From positions 347,352-411,351 of the forward strand of contig NZ_FNHG01000001.1 in the NCBI RefSeq assembly GCF_900103475.1: 64,000 nt of DNA, read 5' to 3'. The DNA comes from Maricaulis salignorans (GTDB lineage: Bacteria > Pseudomonadota > Alphaproteobacteria > Caulobacterales > Maricaulaceae). The translations under genes and the position numbers were made by a program. This document shows positions 1-8,421 of this stretch, piece after piece; within the stretch, counting starts at the first letter, position 1; every line of letters begins with the position of its first letter. The notes under the pieces were generated by a model. The model did no database searches. It saw nothing but the letters and a program-made list of their open reading frames with translations, and was not told where the DNA came from.

Positions 1-1562
1 GGCTCGGCCTGCACGGCGTCGATCGCGTTGAGGGCCTCGGTCATGACCGCCAGGCGGTCCGGCTCGGCGGCCGCCAGATTGACCTGTTCGGTCGGGTCAT
101 CATTGAGATTGAACAGCCAGGTTCTCGGCGGCAGCTCGGAGATTTGCAGCTTCCAGCCATCGCGCATCAGGACGCGATAGCGATCCGATCGCCAGAACAG
201 GTCGCGCTCCGGCGGTGCGGTGTCGGCTGCATCGATCAGGCCGAGCATATCAATCCCGTCCATCACGCGATCCTGCGGGATCGGTGCTCCGGCTGCGTTT
301 GCGGCGGTGGCGAAAATATCGACATGGGCGGCCGGTGCTTCGACGATGGTCCCCGCCGCGATACGGGCCGGCCAGTTGACGAACATTGGCACCCGGATTC
401 CGCCTTCGAAGAAGGTCGCTTTCCAGCCGCGATAGGGCGCGTTGATTTCCGGGAAGCCGACATAGCTGGCGCCGCCATTATCGCTGGAGAAGACGATCAG
501 CGTATTGTCGGCAATGCCCTGTTCCTCAAGCGAGGCGACGATCTCGCCGACAGCGCGGTCAGCCGCGCGGATCATCGCGGCATAGACCCGCAGGCGTTCA
601 TCCTCGATCTCCGCGAGCGCGTCATAGTCCGAGCGCAGCGCCTGCAGTGGTGTATGCGGCGCATTGAGCGCGAAATACATGAAGAAGGGCCGGTTCGCAT
701 TGGCCTCGATGGCGGCAACGGCATTGTCGGCAAGATAATCGGTCATATAGCGATCAGGATGGAAGCGCTGGCTGCCATTATGGCGCACGGCGAAGTTCAG
801 ATTGGGCCACAGGAAACGGTCAATCGGGTCGAAATCAGCGACCGCATTGACGACATCCGGGTCGTCGACATCCATGAATAAGGCGGCCCCGGGCATGAAG
901 CCGAGCCACTCGTCAAAACCCTGGTTTTGTGGCTGGAATTCTTCCGCGCCGCCGAGATGCCATTTGCCGAAGAACAGTGTGCGATAGCCCTGGTCACGCA
1001 GGAGTTCGGCCATGGTTATTTCGCTCGTCGGCAATCCCTGCTCATCAAGCGGAATTGCGTCGCTCTCACGATCGGCGTGATAGACTGCCGGGTGCGGACC
1101 GAAATCGAACGAGCCCAGCAGGCGGTGAAACGGCACCGGCGCCGGGGTAAATTCGAAGCCGAACCGCGTGGCGAAACGACCGGTCATGATGGCCGCGCGC
1201 GAAGGAGCACAGGTGGCGTTTCCGGCATAGCCGTTGGTGAAAATGGCGCCACGTGCCGCCAGCGCGTCGATATTGGGCGTTTGCAACAAGCCGCCAGCAA
1301 CGCCGCCGCCGAAGGTGGAAATGTCATTGATGCCCAGATCATCGACCAGAATGACGATGATATTGGGCTGACGGTCTCCGGCCGCTGTGTCAGCGGCCGC
1401 CGGGCCCTGATCCCAGGCAACCGGTTGGGTTGCCAGAATCGGATCTCGCATCCGGTTGATCATGCCGGGCAGGCCGATCCGGTAATGCATGAAGGCGCCA
1501 AAGCCGGCGGCCAGCACTGCGGCACCGGCAGCGAGGAATATCCAGAGACGCATGTTCATCAT
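1..1562 (-). CDS. Sulfatase (arylsulfatase family), 3' end cut by window edge
   Basis: Cys-type sulfatase that would hydrolyse sulfate esters in the periplasm or at the membrane. Read on the minus strand, about 520 residues lie in the window and the C-terminus runs off the left end. An N-terminal hydrophobic segment (about residues 5-25) acts as signal or anchor. The metal-binding DD pair is at 74-75 (ILVDDLGIND), and the formylglycine motif CAPSR is at 118-122, so C118 is the residue modified to formylglycine. A GKWHLGG segment and an SSDNGG metal segment follow. The start is the ATG at 1562, directly after the stop codon of the upstream GST gene, so the two are probably co-transcribed. A second Cys-type sulfatase lies at 3386-5158. 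The substrate cannot be read from sequence. Confidence 0.93.
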   Translation of the reverse strand, partial: MMNMRLWIFLAAGAAVLAAGFGAFMHYRIGLPGMINRMRDPILATQPVAWDQGPAAADTAAGDRQPNIIVILVDDLGINDISTFGGGVAGGLLQTPNIDALAARGAIFTNGYAGNATCAPSRAAIMTGRFATRFGFEFTPAPVPFHRLLGSFDFGPHPAVYHADRESDAIPLDEQGLPTSEITMAELLRDQGYRTLFFGKWHLGGAEEFQPQNQGFDEWLGFMPGAALFMDVDDPDVVNAVADFDPIDRFLWPNLNFAVRHNGSQRFHPDRYMTDYLADNAVAAIEANANRPFFMYFALNAPHTPLQALRSDYDALAEIEDERLRVYAAMIRAADRAVGEIVASLEEQGIADNTLIVFSSDNGGASYVGFPEINAPYRGWKATFFEGGIRVPMFVNWPARIAAGTIVEAPAAHVDIFATAANAAGAPIPQDRVMDGIDMLGLIDAADTAPPERDLFWRSDRYRVLMRDGWKLQISELPPRTWLFNLNDDPTEQVNLAAAEPDRLAVMTEALNAIDAVQAE

Positions 1563-2279
1563 CTATTTCCCGTCCTCACCTGTATTGACGATGCTCCGGG
1601 CGCCCTTGGCGAAACGCTCGGCGGCGCTGCCGGTTTCCTTGCCCTTGGTCTTGGCAAGCATTTCGGCGAGATCATAGGGCACCTTGATCCCGGCCTGGGC
1701 AGCCGGGCGTTCGGCGATCTGGTCGATCCAGCGCTTCAGATGGGTGTAGGGCTCAAGGTCGACGCCGGACCAGGATGCGGTGCGGGCCCAGCACCAGTTG
1801 GCGATATCGGCGATCGAGTATTCGCCGGCCAGGTATTCATGCCCGGCCAGGCGTCCGTCGAGCACTGAGAGCAAGCGGGCGGATTCGCCCTGATAGCGCT
1901 TGATTGCCACGTCGATCTTTTCGGGCATGTAGCGATAAAAGACATTGGCCTGCCCCATCATCGGGCCCAGGCCTCCCATCTGGAACATCAGCCACTGGAT
2001 CACGCGCGAGCGACCCTTCGCGTCTGACGGCATCAGACGGCCCGCCTTTTCGGCGAGGTAGATCATGATGGCGCCGCTCTCGAAGACGGTGAAATCATCG
2101 GCCTCGCGGTCGCGGATGACCGGAATGCGGCCATTTGGATTCATCGCCAGAAACCCGGGGGTTTTCTGGGCGCCCTGCATCAGATCGATGGCGTGCACTT
2201 CATAGGGCAGGCCCAGTTCTTCAAGCGTTACGGAGGCTTTCCAGCCATTGGGCGTGGCGGATGTGTAGAGTTCGATCAT
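1563..2279 (-). CDS. Glutathione S-transferase, nu-class/YfcG-YghU-like
   Basis: Protein of 238 aa with the thioredoxin-fold N-domain first ([14 protein letters not shown]) and an all-helical C-domain. The T-P-N segment at residues 9-11 is typical of the nu-class YfcG/YghU GSTs, which act as glutathione-dependent disulfide reductases or peroxidases in the cytoplasm. NPNGRIPVI and the [13 protein letters not shown] segment are the expected cis-Pro and glutathione-contact regions. The stop codon (1563-1565) abuts the ATG of the downstream sulfatase, which suggests one transcript. It is divergent from the DUF4345/TetR pair across 116 bp in which I see no clear operator. The family call is secure; the physiological substrate is unknown. 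Confidence 0.93.
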   Translation of the reverse strand: MIELYTSATPNGWKASVTLEELGLPYEVHAIDLMQGAQKTPGFLAMNPNGRIPVIRDREADDFTVFESGAIMIYLAEKAGRLMPSDAKGRSRVIQWLMFQMGGLGPMMGQANVFYRYMPEKIDVAIKRYQGESARLLSVLDGRLAGHEYLAGEYSIADIANWCWARTASWSGVDLEPYTHLKRWIDQIAERPAAQAGIKVPYDLAEMLAKTKGKETGSAAERFAKGARSIVNTGEDGK

Positions 2280-2395
2280 GCGGCGCTCCCCAGTCCGGCA
2301 TTTGACAAGGCCGGTGATTTCGAGTGACGGTAGGATATGTCACACGGTGCGTCAATTGTTTGGCGATGGACGCTGTCAAGTTTTGGGGAAATGCC

Positions 2396-2776
2396 ATGCA
2401 AATGATTCTGCGAGCCGCTACCGCGCTGTCCGCCCTTGTACTTTGCGCGATCGGCGCAGCATTTCTGATCACGCCGGACCTCATCATGGCTCCGCTGGGC
2501 CTGCATGCTGACGGCGCGATCGGTCTGAATTTCCTGCGCGGTGATGCTGGTGCCTCGCTGCTCCTGATCGGTGCACTGGCCGGTCGGGCAGCCCTGGCTG
2601 GCGATGGCAGCAAGCTGGATATCCCTGTGGCATGGGCCATGCTTTTGCTGGTCGGTCGCATCATCGGCATGGTGGTCGACCCGGACGGGCTCGCCGCCCT
2701 GCCGCTCTTTGCCGTCGATTCCGGTCTTTTGCTGGTCCTGATGCTCGGCCGCTGGAAAATGAAGAGGGCCGTGTGA
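2396..2776 (+). CDS. Small membrane protein, DUF4345-like
   Basis: About 126 aa with four hydrophobic segments (near residues 5-25, 40-60, 72-90 and 98-118) and short loops. The length and segment layout resemble DUF4345-type inner-membrane proteins of unknown function. I chose the ATG at 2396 because TTGGGGA at about 2381-2387 gives a Shine-Dalgarno at good spacing; an in-frame start farther upstream would add a non-conserved tail. Its TGA stop overlaps the GTG start of the TetR gene (GTGA), so the pair is translationally coupled. No catalytic residues are apparent. Confidence 0.75.
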   Translation: MQMILRAATALSALVLCAIGAAFLITPDLIMAPLGLHADGAIGLNFLRGDAGASLLLIGALAGRAALAGDGSKLDIPVAWAMLLLVGRIIGMVVDPDGLAALPLFAVDSGLLLVLMLGRWKMKRAV

Positions 2777-3408
2777 TCGCGACAACCGGATCCAGGACCA
2801 CGCAACCCGGCGACGGACGCACGCGTCGTCGATCGGACAACCGCGACCGGATCGTGACGGCTTTTCTCGAGCTGATCCGCTCGGGCATGGTGTCGCCGAG
2901 CGCGCAGGCGGTGGCCGAGCGGGCGAAAGTCAGCCCGCGAACGGTTTTTCGCTGTTTTCAGGATATGGAATCGCTCAATCGCGAGGTCGTCATTGCCCTG
3001 CGGGATGAATTCCTGCCACGCGCAACACTGGATCTGTCGACCCCGGACCGCCGTGAGCGGCTGATCCGGCTGGTGAGAAACCGGGCTTCCATGTTCGAGG
3101 ACATGACCCCCTTCCGCCTCGCCGCCGAGGCCTATCGACACCGCTCCGGCGTGCTCGCGGGCGATCATGCCTTTCTGGTGGCGATGGAGCGGGAGCGCCT
3201 CGATGCGGCGGTCAATCCTGACAGACGGCTCGATGCCGTGACGGCCGAGGCTCTGTCCGCGGTGACCTGTTTCGACTTTTGGCGCCGCTTGCGGTCGGAC
3301 CAGAATTTGCCGCCAGAGGAGGCGGCGCGAGTGATGCTGGCTGCGGCCCTGGCGATCCTTGACGGCGGTCCGGATGCCGGGCCGGTCAGCGTTGACGCCA
3401 TATCCTGA
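2773..3408 (+). CDS. TetR-family transcriptional regulator
   Basis: About 211 aa. The N-terminal helix-turn-helix (AVAERAKVSPRTVFRCF, about residues 42-58) is typical of TetR regulators; the C-terminal helical region should bind a ligand and is not recognisable. The GTG at 2773 overlaps the preceding membrane-protein stop codon and fits the coupled arrangement; a longer reading from 2632 would lie inside the neighbour. The last 23 bp overlap, tail to tail, the end of the sulfatase gene on the other strand. It probably controls its own two-gene unit and perhaps the divergent GST-sulfatase unit, but no palindrome stood out in 2280-2395. Confidence 0.85.
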   Translation: MIATTGSRTTQPGDGRTRRRSDNRDRIVTAFLELIRSGMVSPSAQAVAERAKVSPRTVFRCFQDMESLNREVVIALRDEFLPRATLDLSTPDRRERLIRLVRNRASMFEDMTPFRLAAEAYRHRSGVLAGDHAFLVAMERERLDAAVNPDRRLDAVTAEALSAVTCFDFWRRLRSDQNLPPEEAARVMLAAALAILDGGPDAGPVSVDAIS

Positions 3409-5158
3409 TGGCATTGTAGAGGCCAAATCCACCCAGTCCGAGGATCAGCAGGATCACAAATCCCAGCTGCCAGCCGTAGAATTCGAGCTGCCGCAGGGTG
3501 GCATTGATCGAGATCTGGCCGTGGACATCATAGCCTTCGGGCAGGTCGAGCACGCCATTGGCTTCGGCATAGGTGGTGTAGTCTTCAAGCATGGATGCGG
3601 CCAGTGCCGGTTGGCCGGGGGCGAGGTCGAAGGTTTCGCCGGGGTCGACGGCCAGGTTGAATAATTGCCAGTTTCCATCGCCCCAGGGCGGCATGGTTCG
3701 GACCAGTTTATAATCGCCGCGGAACAGGGCCGAATTTCCGGAGACCTCGAAACCCACTGCATCATCAGGTGTATAGGCGGCATCAGCCTCACCGCTTATG
3801 ACGGCACGCAGGCTGCGGCCTGTGACGTCACCCGTCATCCCGGACAGGCCCGCCAGGTCGAGAATTGTCGGTGTTACGTCAGTGACATAGCCCGCTGCTC
3901 GGCTGTGCTGACCGCTGGCGATTCCCGGTCCGGCGATCAGGAAGGGGACGCGCAATCCGCCTTCCGAGGCATAGAATTTGAACAGGTTGAACGGGGCGGC
4001 TGCGGCCATCGCCCATTCCGGGCCGATAAAGGCATAACTGCCTGTTTCGCCCAGATTTTCCAGCTCCCGGCTATAGCCGTGCAGAGACATCCAGGTGCCG
4101 AAACCCGGCTCGCCGACCGGATGGCTGGGCTCGGGACCGTTATCGGAGGTGACGATGAACACCGTATTGTCGAATTCTCCTGTTGTTTCTAGGTGTTCAA
4201 CCAGGCGGCCGAGATGGTGATCCATCGCTTCGAGCATGCCGGCATTGACCGCCATCGAGCGCGCATACAGGGCCTGGTCCGCTTCGGACAGGTCCGACCA
4301 GGCGCGCATGCGCTCCGGCAGCGGCATGATGGATGTTGTCGCGGACACCAGCTCCAGCTCTACCGCTCGCCGGGCGCGAGCCTGCCGCAAGGCTTCCCAT
4401 CCCTGGCTGTAAGTCTCGTGGTAGTTCGCGGTGAACTCGGCGGGCGCCTGGATCGGGATGTGAATCGCCTGGAAGGCGAGATAGGCGAAAAACGGATCAT
4501 CGCGGCCGGCGTCGGCATCGATATAATCGATCATCCGGTCGACGAGGAATTCCGAGGAGTAGAATTCGTCCGGCAAATGCGCGCGCGTGCCATCCTCGAA
4601 CCAGTCGGCGGTCCGGTAGAAGGGCATATAGGGTTTTTCTTCCCAATTATCGGCGCCGGACGCGTCGAGCACGAAGGAGCGGTCGAAACCGTGCGCGTCG
4701 GGCAGATCGCCTTCGCCATGCCCGAGATGCCATTTGCCGGTCATATAGGTGCGATAGCCGGCCGCCTGCAGCCGGTCGGCGACGGTGACGACGCCCGGTT
4801 CCAGGCTCATGCCATAGCCCGGCTGGCCGCGGTGTTCCGGTGGCAGGACTTCGGGAATGGTCGCCAGGCCGGTGCGATGATTATCGAGCCCGGTCAGCAA
4901 CATGGCGCGTGACGGCGCGCATAGCGGCGAGGAATGGTAATTCGAGAAAATCATGCCGCGCCGCGCCAGCCGGTCGATTACCGGCGTGCGGGCCTCGCCG
5001 CCATAAATGCCGAAATCCATGAAGGCGGCATCATCGACCAGGACGAGCACGAAATTCGGGCGTTCCGCCGGCGCCTGTTGCGCCAGCAGTGCCGGCGCCG
5101 CCATGAGCGCGCCGATCAGGCCCAGCCCGGCCAGAATTCCGCTTGTTCTCGCCCGCAT
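3386..5158 (-). CDS. Arylsulfatase (Cys-type), C-terminally anchored
   Basis: Protein of 590 aa with signal peptide 1-26 (ending APALLAQ), the metal-site DD at 42-43 (LVDDAAFMDFG) and the formylglycine motif CAPSR at 80-84. A GKWHLGH segment and a VTSDNGPEP metal segment follow. A C-terminal hydrophobic stretch (about 565-585) ending in a short basic tail (RIWRQR) suggests the enzyme stays tethered to the inner membrane with the catalytic domain outside. It should hydrolyse sulfate esters, perhaps from sulfated algal glycans. Maturation needs a formylglycine-generating system not seen here: the SUMF1-like gene at 62567 lacks the cysteines. It is convergent with, and overlaps by 23 bp, the TetR gene. 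Confidence 0.94.
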   Translation of the reverse strand: MRARTSGILAGLGLIGALMAAPALLAQQAPAERPNFVLVLVDDAAFMDFGIYGGEARTPVIDRLARRGMIFSNYHSSPLCAPSRAMLLTGLDNHRTGLATIPEVLPPEHRGQPGYGMSLEPGVVTVADRLQAAGYRTYMTGKWHLGHGEGDLPDAHGFDRSFVLDASGADNWEEKPYMPFYRTADWFEDGTRAHLPDEFYSSEFLVDRMIDYIDADAGRDDPFFAYLAFQAIHIPIQAPAEFTANYHETYSQGWEALRQARARRAVELELVSATTSIMPLPERMRAWSDLSEADQALYARSMAVNAGMLEAMDHHLGRLVEHLETTGEFDNTVFIVTSDNGPEPSHPVGEPGFGTWMSLHGYSRELENLGETGSYAFIGPEWAMAAAAPFNLFKFYASEGGLRVPFLIAGPGIASGQHSRAAGYVTDVTPTILDLAGLSGMTGDVTGRSLRAVISGEADAAYTPDDAVGFEVSGNSALFRGDYKLVRTMPPWGDGNWQLFNLAVDPGETFDLAPGQPALAASMLEDYTTYAEANGVLDLPEGYDVHGQISINATLRQLEFYGWQLGFVILLILGLGGFGLYNAIRIWRQR

Positions 5159-5255
5159 GGCTTTTCCGTCCCGTTATCTCTGCGTGATCATTATTGTGGC
5201 AGACACTATGACATAATATCGGGCGGGACAATCCATCACGGCGCGGGACGCCGGT

Positions 5256-5936
5256 TCAGGCGGGGTCGACGGTCAGCCGGGTGCGCTTCTGGGCCTGGTC
5301 GATATTGCGATAGGTGAGGGTGAAATTGACCGCGATCGACAGGCGTGGTTCGGGCTGGAAATGCGGCACGACCTCATGCCAGACAAAGGCCGGGAACATG
5401 ATCATCAGGCCGGGGCGCGGATGGACATGGGCGTGGTGTTGCCAACCACCCATCAGCGAAGCGTTGAAGCGCGGATCATGCAGGATCAGCGCGCCCTCGG
5501 CCGGCTGCCAGTAATTCTTCATCGCTGATTGCGCTTCCAGCACCGGCCGATCGGTCGGGGTGGTGGCGACATAATAGACCGAGGCGATGTGGGCGACATG
5601 ATTGTGCGAGGGCACATAATGGCGCGCGGCCGAGACATTGGCGAACATCTGCATCTCGACATCGAACTCGCCGATCCAGCCGATCTGGCGGCAATATTCG
5701 GTCAGATCGGCCAGCGCCAGCGTCTCCAATTGCTTGAAGGCAGGGACGGTGCCGGCCAGGTCACACAGATTGATCGAGTCGGATTTCTGGGCCTGGTCGG
5801 CGCTGCGATAAAAGGGGTCATCGACCAGGGCCTGCTTCAGCGCGGCATTGAGATCGGGCACCTCATGCTCCCAGGTCACGACCGGCGTCGGGAAGAGGTC
5901 GTAGCGGCGCGAAACTTCTTGCTTGCTTTGTGTCAT
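5256..5936 (-). CDS. Putative 2OG-Fe(II) oxygenase (TIGR02466-like)
   Basis: Protein of 226 aa without a signal peptide. The double-stranded beta-helix core carries histidines H111 and H113 in SHNH, a distal H187 in FVWHEVVPH, and R198 in EPRLSIAVNF, which would bind the 2-oxoglutarate carboxylate. This pattern, with the central VYYVATTP and MIMFPAFVWH strands, matches the TIGR02466-type putative 2OG-Fe(II) oxygenases. Substrate unknown. It is divergent from the acetyltransferase-deacetylase gene across about 120 bp. Start: ATG at 5936, with a GGAG about 13 bases upstream, so the assignment is reasonable but not fixed. Confidence 0.8.
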   Translation of the reverse strand: MTQSKQEVSRRYDLFPTPVVTWEHEVPDLNAALKQALVDDPFYRSADQAQKSDSINLCDLAGTVPAFKQLETLALADLTEYCRQIGWIGEFDVEMQMFANVSAARHYVPSHNHVAHIASVYYVATTPTDRPVLEAQSAMKNYWQPAEGALILHDPRFNASLMGGWQHHAHVHPRPGLMIMFPAFVWHEVVPHFQPEPRLSIAVNFTLTYRNIDQAQKRTRLTVDPA

Positions 5937-6059
5937 GCGATTTGAGACTCCAGTGACGGGCAGGGGAGATCACCTTGCCCGACAGGCCGATCGGGATGTT
6001 TCCGCTTGCGGGACGCCGTTGAGTATCGGTCTGGCTTCTGGCGATGCGGAACACGTAAA

Positions 6060-7868
6060 ATGCTGAAATTCGTGCGGGTGATAGCGGGGATTGATCCGGA
6101 CTATCAGCGCCATCTGGAAGGGATACAGGACGTCTTCCTGAAGGCCTTCCCGTTCAATTCGAGTTACATCGACAAGATTGCCCACTACTCCGCCGGAGAA
6201 TACCCGCCCGATTGCGAGGTCATTCTGCTCTGCGCCACGAAGGCCGGCAAGGTGCTCGGCTTCTCCGTCACATTCTTTTTTGCCGATATCAAGGCCTCCT
6301 ATCTCGACTATATCGCCAGCGATCCGGCGCGCGCCTCGCGCGGGATTGGCGGGGCGCTCTACGAGATGACGCGAGAGGATCAGCGCAAGCGCGGCTCAAG
6401 GCGGCTCTTCCTCGACAGCCTCCCCGACGAGGCCGAATTGCTCAATGAGCACGAGCTCCTCGCCGACGGTCGACGCCGCATGGCTTTTTACGAACGGCTC
6501 GGCGCGCGGCCGGTGCTGGGCACCGGCTATGAGCGCCTGGTCACCAGGTCGAATATGGGCGATGCCAATATGCTGCTGCATGACGGGATGGGCGATGAGA
6601 AACCGCTCCATCGCCGCACGCTGAAGGCCGCCATCGCGCGGATCATGCAGGCCAAGAATGGCATGGCCGCTGACGATCCGGTTCTGGTCGAGCTGCTGGC
6701 CTCGATCCAGGACGAGCCGGTGCGGATCCGGCCGCCGCAATACACCAATCTGCGCCCGAAGAAATTGCCCGCTCTGGCGCGGCCGATTGATGTTGTGATC
6801 ACTGCCGATGAAGCGCCGTCGATCGAGCACTCGCCCTTCAAGGGCTATTACGAACGCCCCGCCCGCGTCGCCGCCGTGCGCAAGGCGCTGGAAGGCCTGC
6901 CGGTCAATGATCACGAGGCCGGCCGCTGGGGGCTGGAGCATATTCTCGAAGTGCATGATCACCGCATGGTGAAATTTCTCGAGGAGACCGCGACCCGCAT
7001 CCCCGAAGGGCGCATCGTCTATCCGGAGATCTTCCCGATCCGCCATGCCGACCGCCTGCCGCGCAATTTCGAGATGCGCGCCGGGTATTTCTGTATCGAC
7101 ACCTCAACGCCGCTGACCCGCGCTGTCTATCCCGCCGCCCGCCGCGCCGTCGATGCGGCGCTCAGTGGTGCCAGGCTGATCAGGGACGGCAAGGCCGGCT
7201 GGGCCTATGTCGTGGTCCGCCCGCCGGGCCATCATGCCGAGCGCCGCGCCTTTGGCGGGTTTTGCTATTTCAACAATGCCTCGATCGCCGCGCATCATCT
7301 GTCAGGCCAGGGCAAGGCCGCCGGCAAGACGGCGAAACCGGCCCGCGTCGCGGTGCTCGATATCGACCATCATCACGGCAATGGCACCCAGGATATATTC
7401 TACGAGCGCGATGATGTCCTCACCGTCTCGATCCACGGCCATCCGGAGGATTGCTACCCCTTTTTCGCCGGCTTCGAGGATGAGCGCGGCCGCGATGCCG
7501 GGCTCGGCTTCAACCGCAATTATCCGATCCGGCCCGGCGTCGATGATGCCGGCTATCTGACCGTGCTCGGCCGTGCGCTGCGGCGCATCAAGGCGTTCGC
7601 GCCCGACTATCTGGTGGTCAGCCTCGGCGTCGACATCATGAAGGGCGATCCGACCGGGAATTTCTTCATCACGCCGGAGGGAATGCACCGTATTGCCGAG
7701 GCGATCGGCCGGGAGAAATACAAAACCCTGATCGTGCAGGAAGGCGGCTATAGTCTCGCCAATATCCGGCGCGGTGTGCAGCAATTCCTGCTGGGCTTCG
7801 CCGCCGGGCAGGAGGCGCCGCGCGGTGAGGGGGTGAAACCGCGCAAACCGCGTGCGGCGGGCGACTGA
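6060..7868 (+). CDS. Fusion protein: GNAT N-acetyltransferase + HDAC-family deacetylase
   Basis: About 602 aa. Residues 1-170 form a GNAT acetyltransferase with the acetyl-CoA loop R94-G-I-G-G (ASRGIGGAL) and a C-terminal MAFYERLGARPV segment. Residues 245-585 form a class II HDAC/acetylpolyamine amidohydrolase: RPPGHH (HH 391-392), DIDHHHGNGTQ (Zn ligands D436 and H438), D525 in SLGVDIMKGDPTG (third Zn ligand) and the catalytic Tyr in EGGY (564). Both halves keep their key residues, so one chain should both add and remove acetyl groups, on proteins or small amines. The ATG at 6060 starts the conserved GNAT region; an in-frame ATG at 6006 is possible. A strong hairpin follows the stop. The tail after residue 585 is basic. 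Confidence 0.9.
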   Translation: MLKFVRVIAGIDPDYQRHLEGIQDVFLKAFPFNSSYIDKIAHYSAGEYPPDCEVILLCATKAGKVLGFSVTFFFADIKASYLDYIASDPARASRGIGGALYEMTREDQRKRGSRRLFLDSLPDEAELLNEHELLADGRRRMAFYERLGARPVLGTGYERLVTRSNMGDANMLLHDGMGDEKPLHRRTLKAAIARIMQAKNGMAADDPVLVELLASIQDEPVRIRPPQYTNLRPKKLPALARPIDVVITADEAPSIEHSPFKGYYERPARVAAVRKALEGLPVNDHEAGRWGLEHILEVHDHRMVKFLEETATRIPEGRIVYPEIFPIRHADRLPRNFEMRAGYFCIDTSTPLTRAVYPAARRAVDAALSGARLIRDGKAGWAYVVVRPPGHHAERRAFGGFCYFNNASIAAHHLSGQGKAAGKTAKPARVAVLDIDHHHGNGTQDIFYERDDVLTVSIHGHPEDCYPFFAGFEDERGRDAGLGFNRNYPIRPGVDDAGYLTVLGRALRRIKAFAPDYLVVSLGVDIMKGDPTGNFFITPEGMHRIAEAIGREKYKTLIVQEGGYSLANIRRGVQQFLLGFAAGQEAPRGEGVKPRKPRAAGD

Positions 7869-7875
7869 GGCAATC

Positions 7876-7903
7876 CGTCACCTTACCGTTCCGTAAGGTG
7901 ACG
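7876..7903 (+). terminator. Hairpin terminator after the GNAT-HDAC gene
   Basis: Perfect 11-bp inverted repeat CGTCACCTTAC / GTAAGGTGACG with a 6-base loop, starting 8 bp after the stop at 7868 and followed by TTATATTG. It probably ends the upstream transcript. The right arm touches the Zur-like site and promoter region of the zinc operon, so it might also act as a regulatory stem. Confidence 0.6.
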
Positions 7904-7915
7904 TTATATTGTATC
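7903..7915 (+). promoter_or_regulatory. Possible Zur box upstream of the zinc-uptake operon
   Basis: GTTATATTGTATC resembles the Zur core GTTATA-N-TATAAC: the left half is exact and the right half matches 4 of 6. It lies about 40 bp before the first gene of an operon encoding a zinc ABC binding protein and permease, where a Zur site is expected. The match is imperfect, so this rests mainly on context. Confidence 0.35.
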
Positions 7916-7951
7916 GTTGACATGCTATCGCTGAGGGAGTGCTGGAAGCTT

Positions 7952-8353
7952 ATGCGCATGAATCAGAGTCATCATCGCAAGCGGGCATTCATGCCCGATT
8001 GGCGGCGACTGGGCCTCGGCCTGGTCGTGGTCTTGCTGATGAGTCTGCAAGGCGCGGCCGCCATGGCGCACCGCAATGCGCATTATCAAGAGTTCGAGCC
8101 GGACCATATCAGCCTGACGGCACAGTCCGGTTCCGATGCGCCAATGCCGGGCAATCCGGCCCCGGCGGCGCAATGCAAGCTTTGTCATTCCTCCCTCGGG
8201 TCTGTTTCGATACTGCCGGCAGCCCAGACCGGCCTGTCGGTAGCCTTCACCGTTTCCAGTGTGGCACGCCCGGTTCTCCACCAGCCCCATACGCGCGCCG
8301 TGCCGAAGGGCGTCTGGCGCGTGCGCGGACCGCCGCTTCATCTCCACGCCTGA
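7952..8353 (+). CDS. DUF2946-like exported protein at head of zinc operon
   Basis: About 133 aa. A hydrophobic segment (about residues 20-42 of this start, ending in AAAMAHRNAH) looks like an uncleaved or cleaved signal. A CKLCH motif follows at mid-protein, then a His-containing C-terminus. The layout, with a central CxxCH and one N-terminal segment, resembles DUF2946 proteins that often sit beside metal-uptake genes. In-frame starts at 7952 and 7958 both follow TGGAAG; I use the first. It is 68 bp upstream of the porin gene. A role in metal handling is inferred from the operon only; CxxCH could bind metal or haem. Confidence 0.6.
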   Translation: MRMNQSHHRKRAFMPDWRRLGLGLVVVLLMSLQGAAAMAHRNAHYQEFEPDHISLTAQSGSDAPMPGNPAPAAQCKLCHSSLGSVSILPAAQTGLSVAFTVSSVARPVLHQPHTRAVPKGVWRVRGPPLHLHA

Positions 8354-8421
8354 CTGCCGATCCGCCGTATCGCCCCTGCCGGGCGATGACGGCCTTTCCC
8401 AGCTTTCGATGGAGGATGTCC

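Noticed and set aside
144..881. Plus-strand 245-codon open frame
   Set aside because: Antisense to a sulfatase with clear motifs; such long antisense frames are common in GC-rich DNA with strong codon bias, and it has no known domain.
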